A stretch of 64,000 nt of DNA from Paenarthrobacter ureafaciens (GTDB lineage Bacteria; Actinomycetota; Actinomycetes; Actinomycetales; Micrococcaceae). The stretch spans positions 372,001-436,000 of the forward strand of contig NZ_SBHM01000006.1 of the NCBI RefSeq assembly GCF_004028095.1, written 5' to 3'. The position numbers were made by a program, and so were the translations under genes. Of the stretch, positions 38,475 through 45,932 are shown one piece after another. The notes beneath the pieces are model-generated. The model was given only the letters and a program-made list of their open reading frames with translations. It made no database searches and had not been told where the DNA came from. How positions within the stretch are numbered: the first letter of the stretch is position 1; each line of letters starts with the position of its first letter.

Positions 38475-39425
38475 ATGGATTGGTTGATTTGGGTCATTGT
38501 TATTGTGCTGGTGATTGCGGTTGCCTGGTGGCTTATCAGCCGCAACAACACACGCAAACCGGCGGCCGCTCCGCCTGCCGCCACGGAGCCGGGCAATACT
38601 TCCGCCGTTCCGGAGACCGCTGCCGCGGCAGCGGGAGTAGCCGGTCTCGCAGGAGTTACCACCGCGGGCAGGGAGCCCGCCGCAGACGGCCGTCCCGGAG
38701 CGCCGGAGCCCGCCGCCGTCCAAGAACAAGATCCGGACCTCGCCTCCAACGCCGCCACGGCCGGGACTGCCCCTTCCGCAGCACCGCACGGGCATGGCAG
38801 GCACTCATCAACGGACGGCGAACCTGCTCCTGCTGCCGGTACGGACGGAGCGGGTAGCGACGCTGAACCTGCCGGCGCCGGCACTGAGCGCACTGGAACC
38901 ACCGAAGCGACCGTCGGGAACGAACCCGTCATCGAGGCTCCCGTCCTGGATGAGCCGGTGGTGGACGAGCCCGTAGTGGACACGAACGCACGGGTGGGAG
39001 GCACCGGGGAAGTGACAGCAGACGACGTCACCCGCGCCGACTCAACCGGCCAGGACGCGGCGGATAAGAACGAGTGGGAATCCTCGTGGACCGATTCCTC
39101 GGGAAAACCGGTCCACCACCACGAGTACACCGACCCCCACTCCCCCACGCTTCCCGGCGCTGAAACTGCTGCCGCCGAAACAGTGGAGGCCGAGGCGCCG
39201 TCCGGACACTTGGCGGCCGATCACCCCTACGGCGCTGGTTCCGCCGGCGCGGCAGCTGATGGCAGTGCCCCGGACGGATACCCGGTCAAGGGGGAAGCTG
39301 CCACCATGACCTACTACGACGACGACTCCGCGGATTACGCCGACGCCCCTGCGGACGTCTGGTTCGAGTCAGCCGCCCACGCTGAGGCGGCAGGCTTCCG
39401 TCCGCCACGACGCAGCCGCCGCTGA
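38475..39425 (+). CDS. Membrane-anchored protein with C-terminal sunset domain
   Basis: A 316-residue protein in three parts. Residues 3-22 form one strong membrane helix (WLIWVIVIVLVIAVAWWLI). A long low-complexity region (about 25-265) is rich in Ala, Pro, Glu, Thr and Val, with VDEPVVD-type near repeats. The C-terminus (269-309) has YPVKGEAATMTYY, then ADVWFESAAHAEAAGFRPP. That pattern matches the short sunset module seen at the end of some actinobacterial proteins, including extended ribosomal protein L17. The start has AAGGG upstream. It is divergent from ilvD. No function is known. Confidence 0.78.
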   Translation: MDWLIWVIVIVLVIAVAWWLISRNNTRKPAAAPPAATEPGNTSAVPETAAAAAGVAGLAGVTTAGREPAADGRPGAPEPAAVQEQDPDLASNAATAGTAPSAAPHGHGRHSSTDGEPAPAAGTDGAGSDAEPAGAGTERTGTTEATVGNEPVIEAPVLDEPVVDEPVVDTNARVGGTGEVTADDVTRADSTGQDAADKNEWESSWTDSSGKPVHHHEYTDPHSPTLPGAETAAAETVEAEAPSGHLAADHPYGAGSAGAAADGSAPDGYPVKGEAATMTYYDDDSADYADAPADVWFESAAHAEAAGFRPPRRSRR

Positions 39426-39473
39426 GCCGGATCTGCTGCCGAACCGCCGTCGTTTGCTGTTCTCCCGATCGCC

Positions 39474-40628
39474 ATGACGAACACCAGGAAGCCGGCCACC
39501 CGCGCACTGCCTGTGCTCTGCGCGCTGGCCGTGGTGCTTTCTTCCTGCACGGGAAGCCCGTCAGGTCCGGCCGGAACGTCCACGTCCGGCAGCAGCCCGG
39601 TTCCCCAAAACAGCACGACTTTTGCGACCGCCGGCCCGCCGCCAACGACCCAAACCACCGTTCCCCGCGGCGTCCAGGTTGAAGAGAAGCTCGACGTCGG
39701 CCTGCAACTGCCGTGGTCGGTCGTGTTCCTCCCGGACGGTACTGCGGTGGTCTCTGAACGCGATTCGGCAACCGTCAAGGCAATCCGGGACGGGCAGGCC
39801 ACCGCTGTCGGTGAGGTTCCCGGCGTCGTGCCCGGTGGTGAAGGCGGCCTCCTTGGCCTGGCGCTTTCGCCCGGCTTCGCCACGGACCGTTGGCTCTATG
39901 CGTACTTCACCTCAAGCTCGGACAACCGGATAGCCCGGATGCAGCTGACCCGGGACGGGTCCGGGGACCTGAGGCTGGGCCCGGCAGAAGTGGTCTTTTC
40001 CGGGATCCCCAAAGCGTCCACCCACAACGGCGGAAGGATCCGCTTCGGCCCTGATGGACTCCTCTACGTTGGAACGGGCGATTCGCAGCGACGGGAGCAG
40101 CCCCAGGACCTGGAGGCACTGGGCGGCAAGATCCTCCGGCTGACACCGGAGGGACGGCCCGCACCGGGCAACCCTTTTGGCGACAGCCCCGTGTACAGCT
40201 ACGGGCACCGCAACGTTCAAGGCCTTGCCTGGGACTCAGGGGGACGCCTGTGGGCGAGCGAGTTCGGGCCGGACGTCGATGATGAACTCAACCTCATCAC
40301 GCCCGGCGGGAATTATGGGTGGCCCACGGTGACGGGAGCCCCTGGACGGCAGGGCTTCCTCGACGCAAAAGTCGTGTGGCCTTCAACGGGCGAGGCGTCA
40401 CCCAGTGGCTTGGAGATTGTGGACGGCGTGGCGTACACAGGCGCCCTCCGGGGGCAGCGCCTATGGGCCGTTCCCCTGGACGGAGAGTCTGCCGGCACTC
40501 CTGTGGCCTTTCTCACAGGAGACTTCGGGCGGCTGCGGGACGTGGCGGCAGCCCCCGACGGTGCTTTGTGGGTACTCAGCAACAACAGAAACCCCGATTT
40601 TGCGCTGGTTTTGAGGCTGGAACGGTAG
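39474..40628 (+). CDS. PQQ-dependent sugar dehydrogenase-type lipoprotein
   Basis: A 384-residue exported beta-propeller protein of the glucose/sorbosone dehydrogenase family, which oxidises sugars with PQQ. A lipobox LSSC places the acylated cysteine at about 25, followed by a Ser/Thr/Pro linker. Family signatures are LPWSVVFLPDG, GEGGLLGLALSP, HNGGRIRFGPDGLLYVGTGD and YGHRNVQGLAW...WASEFGPD...ELN.I.PGGNYGWP. No PQQ synthesis genes are in the window, so whether it binds PQQ here is open. It is 48 bases after the sunset gene. Confidence 0.88.
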   Translation: MTNTRKPATRALPVLCALAVVLSSCTGSPSGPAGTSTSGSSPVPQNSTTFATAGPPPTTQTTVPRGVQVEEKLDVGLQLPWSVVFLPDGTAVVSERDSATVKAIRDGQATAVGEVPGVVPGGEGGLLGLALSPGFATDRWLYAYFTSSSDNRIARMQLTRDGSGDLRLGPAEVVFSGIPKASTHNGGRIRFGPDGLLYVGTGDSQRREQPQDLEALGGKILRLTPEGRPAPGNPFGDSPVYSYGHRNVQGLAWDSGGRLWASEFGPDVDDELNLITPGGNYGWPTVTGAPGRQGFLDAKVVWPSTGEASPSGLEIVDGVAYTGALRGQRLWAVPLDGESAGTPVAFLTGDFGRLRDVAAAPDGALWVLSNNRNPDFALVLRLER

Positions 40629-40653
40629 GCGCCGGGGCCAGCCGTCCGCGAAT

Positions 40654-40681
40654 TTGCAGTTCGGCTGAAGTCGTGTAGAGT
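40654..40681 (+). promoter_or_regulatory. Promoter of the first tRNA-Lys
   Basis: TTGCAG (40654) and TAGAGT (40676) are 16 bases apart. The block GTGTAGAGTTA..TGTCGTTGCGGAG recurs before the second tRNA-Lys, showing the promoter was duplicated with the gene. Confidence 0.55.
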
Positions 40682-40744
40682 TACTTGTCGTTGCGGAGAT
40701 CGCCGGGGAAATAAACCTCGTCGGAATGATCGAAAACAACAGCT

Positions 40745-40817
40745 GCACCTCTAGCTCAACTGGCAGAGCAATTGACTCTTAATCAATGGGTTCCGGGTTC
40801 GAGTCCCGGGGGGTGCA
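40745..40817 (+). tRNA. tRNA-Lys (anticodon CTT), copy 1
   Basis: A complete cloverleaf: acceptor GCACCTC/GGGGTGC, anticodon stem ATTGA/TCAAT with loop CTCTTAA, T arm CCGGG TTCGAGT CCCGG. CCA is encoded at 40818-40820. It reads AAG codons. Confidence 0.97.
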
Positions 40818-40822
40818 CCAAG

Positions 40823-40860
40823 AAAGACCCTGAAGCGTCCAATGCTTCGGGGTCTTTTTG
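40823..40860 (+). terminator. Terminator after tRNA-Lys copy 1
   Basis: AAAGACCCTGAAGC and GCTTCGGGGTCTTTTT form a stem with one G-T pair and a seven-base loop, ending in a T run. Confidence 0.88.
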
Positions 40861-40914
40861 CGTGTCCCCGTTTTGCCTGTCCCCTGTTTTGCGTGTCCCT
40901 GTTTTGCATGTCCC
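40856..40914. repeat. Four short tandem repeats
   Basis: A 15-16 base unit TTTTGCNTGTCCC(C)NG repeats four times; the first T run belongs to the tRNA-Lys terminator. It looks like slippage after the terminator. No function is evident. Confidence 0.7.
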
Positions 40915-41066
40915 AGCCGGGAGCCGGCACCGCTTCGATCGCCGGACTGTGGAGTGCATCACTGATCGGCACAAGTGGACATTGCGACCTTGGAAGTGGT
41001 GTAGAGTTATCTGTCGTTGCGGAGGCCGCTGAGGAAGAAATTCCCGCCAGGCTGAAAGCAATAGTT

Positions 41067-41139
41067 GCACCTCTAGCTCAACTGGCAGAGCAATTGACTC
41101 TTAATCAATGGGTTCCGGGTTCGAGTCCCGGGGGGTGCA
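41067..41139 (+). tRNA. tRNA-Lys (anticodon CTT), copy 2
   Basis: Identical in all 73 bases to copy 1, with CCA encoded at 41140-41142. It has its own promoter-like TAGAGT at 41002 and its own terminator, so it is a separately transcribed duplicate. Confidence 0.97.
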
Positions 41140-41142
41140 CCA

Positions 41143-41183
41143 AAAAGGCTCCGGATCGCTTGATGCGATCCGGAGCCTTTCCT
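41143..41183 (+). terminator. Terminator after tRNA-Lys copy 2
   Basis: AAGGCTCCGGATCGC and GCGATCCGGAGCCTT form a perfect 15-base stem around a five-base loop, then TCCTTTT. It may also end the converging MarR gene. Confidence 0.9.
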
Positions 41184-41214
41184 TTTGCCCGCCCCTGCAG
41201 GAACGGGGCCAGTC

Positions 41215-41715
41215 TTATGCGGTGGTCTCCCCCGAGGGCTTATCCACCCCTGGCGCAGCAGTTTCATGAGCAGGCCGGATACCCACCTCTTCAGCCAACG
41301 GGACCCCGATGAGTCCGCTGACCACGATGCGGAGTTCGTCGCGGAGCCGCGCAGTGTCAACCGCAACCGGTGCAAGGACGTCCTGCTCCAACTTCACGGC
41401 CTCGGTCAGCGCCTCGCTACCGGCGGGCGTAAGGGTCACCACATGGCTCCGGCGGTCTGAATCACTGCGGTGGCGCGTCACGTGCCCATGCAGTTCGAGC
41501 CGCGCGAGGGTGGTACCCATGGTCTGGGCCTTGACCCTGGCAACCTCCGCCAAAGCGGCCTGAGTGATGGGACCCTTGGCAGCCAGGACCTGCATGGCGA
41601 TAACGCCGGCGTGCGTCAGGCCAATCGACTTCAATTTCTCGTTCCATGAGATTTCCACGAGCCGCGCAGCGGTCGAAAGTAGTCGCGTCGTGGGCCATCT
41701 CTCCATATCAGGCAT
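41215..41715 (-). CDS. MarR-family transcriptional regulator
   Basis: A 166-residue winged-helix regulator: TQAALAEVARVKAQTMGTTLARLE is the recognition region and RHRSDSDRRSHVVTLTPAGSEAL is the wing. The C-terminal 20 residues are hydrophilic. A later ATG at 41706 is also possible. It is divergent from a thiol peroxidase gene, with a perfect 12-base palindrome between them, so it probably controls both. No reactive cysteine is present, so redox sensing through Cys is unlikely. Confidence 0.9.
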   Translation of the reverse strand: MPDMERWPTTRLLSTAARLVEISWNEKLKSIGLTHAGVIAMQVLAAKGPITQAALAEVARVKAQTMGTTLARLELHGHVTRHRSDSDRRSHVVTLTPAGSEALTEAVKLEQDVLAPVAVDTARLRDELRIVVSGLIGVPLAEEVGIRPAHETAAPGVDKPSGETTA

Positions 41716-41734
41716 GTCGATAGTATATGCGCGC

Positions 41735-41746
41735 TAAGCATGCTTA
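41735..41746. promoter_or_regulatory. Candidate MarR operator
   Basis: TAAGCATGCTTA is a perfect 12-base palindrome 20 bases before the MarR ATG and 56 before the peroxidase start. MarR dimers usually bind such sites in their own promoter. Confidence 0.6.
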
Positions 41747-41801
41747 CATTGCTTCTCCGCACTAAAGTGGGTGATTGCGCACATATTTCAAGGAGCAAAT
41801 C

Positions 41802-42275
41802 TTGGCGGAGCGACTCACCCCGGGCGACCAGGCCCCGGACTTCATTCTTCAGGACAAGGACGGCAAGGAAGTACGCCTGCAGGACTTCCGCGGCCGGAAT
41901 ACCATCGTGTATTTCTACCCGGCGGCCTCCACCCCGGGTTGCACCAAACAGGCCTGTGATTTCCGCGATTCCCTCGCGTCCCTGCAGGGAGCCGGCTACG
42001 AAGTCCTCGGCATCTCCCCGGATTCCGCCAAGGCACTGGCGAAATTCGCCGACACGGAGGGCCTCACCTTTCCCCTGCTCTCCGACGAGGACCACTCGGT
42101 TGCGGAGGCCTACGCAGCCTGGGGCGAGAAGAAGAACTACGGGAAAACCTACATGGGCCTTATCCGTTCCACGATCGTGGTGGATCCCGAAGGAAAAGTG
42201 GCTCTGGCCCAGTACAACGTCCGGGCAACAGGTCACGTGGCCAAGCTGCGCAAGGACCTCAAACTCGATCAGTAG
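41802..42275 (+). CDS. bcp: Thiol peroxidase, BCP/PrxQ type
   Basis: A peroxiredoxin that reduces hydrogen and organic peroxides with thioredoxin or a similar donor. From TTG at 41802 it is 157 residues; AAGGAG six bases before this TTG is a very strong ribosome site, while the earlier in-frame TTG at 41775 has none. The peroxidatic Cys47 and resolving Cys52 (TPGCTKQAC) mark the atypical two-cysteine PrxQ type. Confidence 0.95.
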   Translation: MAERLTPGDQAPDFILQDKDGKEVRLQDFRGRNTIVYFYPAASTPGCTKQACDFRDSLASLQGAGYEVLGISPDSAKALAKFADTEGLTFPLLSDEDHSVAEAYAAWGEKKNYGKTYMGLIRSTIVVDPEGKVALAQYNVRATGHVAKLRKDLKLDQ

Positions 42276-42334
42276 CAGGTACACTGGACCCCGATGCCGC
42301 CGGTACTGCCCCTGAGGGCTGGAACCGCAGGCAA

Positions 42335-42416
42335 GCGCGAGTGGTGAAATTGGCAGACACGCAGGATTTAGGTTCCTGTGCCTTCGGGCGTGGGGGTTCA
42401 AGTCCCCCCTTGCGCA
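42335..42416 (+). tRNA. tRNA-Leu (anticodon TAG)
   Basis: An 82-base class II tRNA: acceptor GCGCGAG/CTTGCGC, anticodon stem CAGGA/TCCTG with loop TTTAGGT, a long variable arm (TGCCTTCGGGCG), and T loop TTCAAGT. CCA is not encoded. It reads CTA and, by wobble, CTN codons. Confidence 0.96.
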
Positions 42417-42440
42417 CAGTGTTGGAGCTTTGGCTCCCTG

Positions 42441-42480
42441 AGGACACCCCCGGCTTTCAAAGCTTGGGGTGTCCTTCCTC
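42441..42480 (+). terminator. Terminator after tRNA-Leu
   Basis: Ten-base perfect arms AGGACACCCC/GGGGTGTCCT with an inner AAGC-type stem and TCCTC tail. The T run is weak. Confidence 0.7.
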
Positions 42481-42610
42481 AAGAAGACGGGGAACGTGTT
42501 CCACGGGCGTGTGCCGCCTGGCAACGGATTCTGCCTGCAGGACGTTCAACTAGACTGAAATGCTGTCCGGCAAAGTCGGCACCAATTCACACCAGCTTGA
42601 GGGGACAAGA

Positions 42611-44278
42611 GTGGCAAGCAGCAAGACGCGGCGTCTGGCGAAGCAGTGCGGCGCCCTGCTCCTGGTGATGGGACTCGCAGCGTGCACGGGAACACCCGGG
42701 CCCGCACCGTCCTCTTCCACCAGCAGTTCCACTCCCGCTGCCCCTACCGAAACGTTCAACTTCGGGACCGCTTCCATGCCTCTGGGCCTGGATCCGGCGA
42801 TGACCGCGGATTCCGAGGCCTACCGGGTGACCCGTCAAGTCCTTGAAGGACTGGTGGGCGTGGACGGCTCCACCGGGCAGACCACTGCCCTGCTCGCCAC
42901 CGAATGGCAGGACAGCAACAATGGCCTGAGCTACGACTTCACCCTGCGCGAAGGCGTCCGGTTCCACGACGGCACCCCGTTTGATGCAGCAGCGGTCTGT
43001 GCCAACTTCAACCGGTGGTTCACGTTCCCGGCCGCGTTGCGAAAGCAAGCACCGGGGATCTCCTTCCAGGGCGTCTTCAAGGCCTACTCCGACGAACCGG
43101 TCTTTTCCATCTACAAGGACTGTGCGGTCCAAGCGCCAAACAAAGTCCAGATCAACCTCACCCGTCCCTTCACCGGTTTCCTCCAGGCCCTGACGTTGCC
43201 GGCCTTTGCGATCTCATCGCCAACGGCCCTGGAAGCACAGAAAGCCAACATCCTTGACACCGTTCGAAACGGTCAGGCGGTGTCCGCCTACGCAGCCCAC
43301 CCGGTTGGCACGGGCCCCTTTAAGTTCGGTTCATGGGATGACCAGAAGGTCACCCTGACCACGAATGAGGCCTATTGGGGAAACCGCGGGCAAATTGCCA
43401 CCATCAACTTCATCCCGTATGACCGTGCCGAAACGCGGCAGCAGGCGCTGCTGGACGGGAAGATCGACGCCTACGACCTCGTGACCCCCGGGACGTTCGA
43501 CCAGCTCGTGAAGAAGGGAGTCCAGATCATCCAGCGGGACCCCTTCTCCGTGATGTATTTGGGAATCAACCAAGCCGTAGCTCCCTTGGAGAAACTCGAG
43601 GTCCGGCAGGCAATCGAGATGGCCATCGACAAAGAGACGCTGATCCGGCGCTTCTTCATCGACAACACCGCCCAGGCCTCCCAGTTCGTCCCGCCGAAAC
43701 TCAGCGGCTTCAACAACAACGCTCCTTCCCTGGGCTACAACCCTGAGAAGGCAAAGGAACTCCTCAAGAAAGCCGGCTACGACGGCGAGCCTTTGAAGTT
43801 CCACTATCCGCTCAATGCCACTCGGGCCTACCTCCCTACGCCCGAGAAGATCTATGCAGAGATCAGCCGGCAGCTGGTGGCCGTGGGCATCAACGTCAAA
43901 CCGGTCCCGATCGATTGGGAAGACGGCTACCTCCAGAAGGTCCAGTCCCCGGGCGACCATGCCCTGCATCTTCTCGGCTGGAACGGTTCCTATGCCGACG
44001 CAGACAACTTCCTGGGTCCGCTCTTCGGTGAGCAGCGTGCCGAGTTCAACTACTTCGACGCAGACGTGTTCCACAAGATCGAACGTGCCCGCGCCTTGCC
44101 CTCCGGTGACGGCCGCAACACGGAGTACCAGTCGATCAATGCCGCGATCGCCGCTTCCGTCCCGGCAGTTCCGATCGCCTTCCCCATCTCCGCCCTGGCG
44201 CTCTCCAACAAGGTGGAAAGCTATCCCGCTTCCCCGGTTCTCAATGAAGTTTTTACGAACGTCCGCTTAAAGCCTTGA
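42611..44278 (+). CDS. ABC transporter substrate-binding lipoprotein (peptide/nickel family 5)
   Basis: A 555-residue extracellular solute-binding protein of the DppA/OppA family. GTG at 42611 is preferred, with GAGGGGA upstream, giving a lipoprotein signal and lipobox LAAC with Cys25. Family features include the N-terminal PLGLDPAMTADSEAYRVTRQ, LREGVRFHDGTPFDAAAV, and VGTGPFKFGSW. No permease or ATPase gene is next to it, so it is an orphan that must use a transporter elsewhere. Ligand: probably peptides, not determinable from sequence. Confidence 0.92.
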   Translation: MASSKTRRLAKQCGALLLVMGLAACTGTPGPAPSSSTSSSTPAAPTETFNFGTASMPLGLDPAMTADSEAYRVTRQVLEGLVGVDGSTGQTTALLATEWQDSNNGLSYDFTLREGVRFHDGTPFDAAAVCANFNRWFTFPAALRKQAPGISFQGVFKAYSDEPVFSIYKDCAVQAPNKVQINLTRPFTGFLQALTLPAFAISSPTALEAQKANILDTVRNGQAVSAYAAHPVGTGPFKFGSWDDQKVTLTTNEAYWGNRGQIATINFIPYDRAETRQQALLDGKIDAYDLVTPGTFDQLVKKGVQIIQRDPFSVMYLGINQAVAPLEKLEVRQAIEMAIDKETLIRRFFIDNTAQASQFVPPKLSGFNNNAPSLGYNPEKAKELLKKAGYDGEPLKFHYPLNATRAYLPTPEKIYAEISRQLVAVGINVKPVPIDWEDGYLQKVQSPGDHALHLLGWNGSYADADNFLGPLFGEQRAEFNYFDADVFHKIERARALPSGDGRNTEYQSINAAIAASVPAVPIAFPISALALSNKVESYPASPVLNEVFTNVRLKP

Positions 44279-44357
44279 CGATTCCCTGCAATTTCAGTAT
44301 TGGACTCGCACGGGGATATTCTGTGACAGCCAGTGCCGCCGCTAACGGAGATTGATC

Positions 44358-45863
44358 GTGACCTTCATTTCCAAGACTCAACATGCCGACGTCGTCCTTA
44401 TTGGCGGCGGAATCATGAGTGCCACCCTCGGTGCGTTCATCAAGCAACTTGAACCCACCTGGACCATCTCCATGTTCGAACGCCTCGGCGAAGCCGGCCT
44501 GGAAAGCTCCGGCCCATGGAACAACGCAGGCACCGGCCACGCCGCCCTGTGTGAGTTGAACTACTCCCCCGCAGCCAAGGACGGCTCCGTGGATCCCACC
44601 AAGGCGATCCACATCAACGAACAGTTCCAGTTGTCCCGCCAGTTCTGGTCCCACCTGGTGGACAGCAAGGTGATCGGCTCGCCCAAGGGCTTCATCAACA
44701 CGGTCCCGCACATGAGCTTCGTGATCGGCGATGACCACGCCAACTTCCTGAAGACACGCTACGAAGCACTCAAGCCCAACACCCTCTTCCGCAGCATGGA
44801 ATACAGCGAGGACCAGGCCCAGATCGCCAAGTGGGCTCCGCTGATCGTCAAGGGCCGCGACCCGAAGCAGCGCGTGGCGGCTACCCGCGCAGCGGAAGGA
44901 ACCGACGTCGACTTCGGTGCATTGACCCGTGAGCTCACCGGCTACCTGCGCAGCAGCGGTGCCGAAGTGAACTTCGGGCACGATGTCACCAACATCAGCC
45001 GCGCGTCCGGCGGTGGCTGGGATCTGTCCATTAAGCACGCCAAATCCGGCGAGCACGGCAAGATCCACGCCAAGTTCGTCTTCGTGGGCGCCGGCGGCGG
45101 CGCACTGCACCTGCTCCAGGCCTCGGGCATCCCGGAGAGCAAGGGCTACGGCGGATTCCCCGTTTCCGGCCAGTTCTTCCGCTGCAACGATTCCTCCATC
45201 ACCTCCCGGCACAATGCCAAGGTCTATGGCCAGGCCTCCGTGGGCGCGCCGCCCATGTCCGTTCCCCACCTGGACACCCGCTACGTCAACGGCCAGCGTT
45301 CCCTGCTGTTCGGACCGTACGCAGGCTTCTCCACGAACTTCCTGAAGTCCGGCAGCTACCTGGACCTACCTTTGTCCATCCGCCCGGGCAACATCATTCC
45401 CATGCTTGCGGTTGCCAAGGACAACATGGACCTCACGGCATACCTCATCAAGGAAGTAGCCAAGCGCCACGACGCCAAGGTCGAGGCCCTGCGCGAGTAC
45501 TACCCCGAGGCAACGGGCGGGGACTGGGAACTTATCACGGCCGGCCAGCGTGTTCAGATCATCAAGAAACACCCGCAAAAGGGCGGCATCCTGCAGTTCG
45601 GCACGGAAGTCATTGCCTCACGGGACGGCTCGATCGGCGCCCTGCTGGGTGCTTCCCCGGGAGCATCAACGGCAGTACCGATCATGATCGAGCTGCTCCA
45701 GAAGTCCTTCCCCAAGAACTTCAAGGGCTGGCAGTCCAAGCTGAAAGACATGATGCCCGGTTACGGCGTAAAGCTGAACGACAACCCGGCGCTTGCCGCA
45801 GAACTTGAGGCGGGCACCGCGCGGTCCCTGCAGTTGGACAGCGCACCGGCACTTCGGAGCTGA
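44358..45863 (+). CDS. mqo: Malate:quinone oxidoreductase
   Basis: Mqo is a membrane-associated FAD enzyme that oxidises malate to oxaloacetate and passes electrons to menaquinone. From GTG at 44358 (GGAG seven bases before) it is 501 residues. The FAD site is [18 protein letters not shown] (about 12-29), then [24 protein letters not shown], typical of Mqo. The C-terminus has [19 protein letters not shown]. It stands alone and probably has its own promoter. Confidence 0.97.
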   Translation: MTFISKTQHADVVLIGGGIMSATLGAFIKQLEPTWTISMFERLGEAGLESSGPWNNAGTGHAALCELNYSPAAKDGSVDPTKAIHINEQFQLSRQFWSHLVDSKVIGSPKGFINTVPHMSFVIGDDHANFLKTRYEALKPNTLFRSMEYSEDQAQIAKWAPLIVKGRDPKQRVAATRAAEGTDVDFGALTRELTGYLRSSGAEVNFGHDVTNISRASGGGWDLSIKHAKSGEHGKIHAKFVFVGAGGGALHLLQASGIPESKGYGGFPVSGQFFRCNDSSITSRHNAKVYGQASVGAPPMSVPHLDTRYVNGQRSLLFGPYAGFSTNFLKSGSYLDLPLSIRPGNIIPMLAVAKDNMDLTAYLIKEVAKRHDAKVEALREYYPEATGGDWELITAGQRVQIIKKHPQKGGILQFGTEVIASRDGSIGALLGASPGASTAVPIMIELLQKSFPKNFKGWQSKLKDMMPGYGVKLNDNPALAAELEAGTARSLQLDSAPALRS

Positions 45864-45932
45864 TCTCCGCACCGCCCCACGGGAACCCGTTCCCGCCAAT
45901 CGAATACTCCGTAGATCTCAGGAGACTTTGCA

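Noticed and set aside
42491-42502. GGAACGTGTTCC dyad upstream of the peptide-binding lipoprotein
   Set aside because: Short, without a second copy or a nearby regulator gene; too weak to call an operator.
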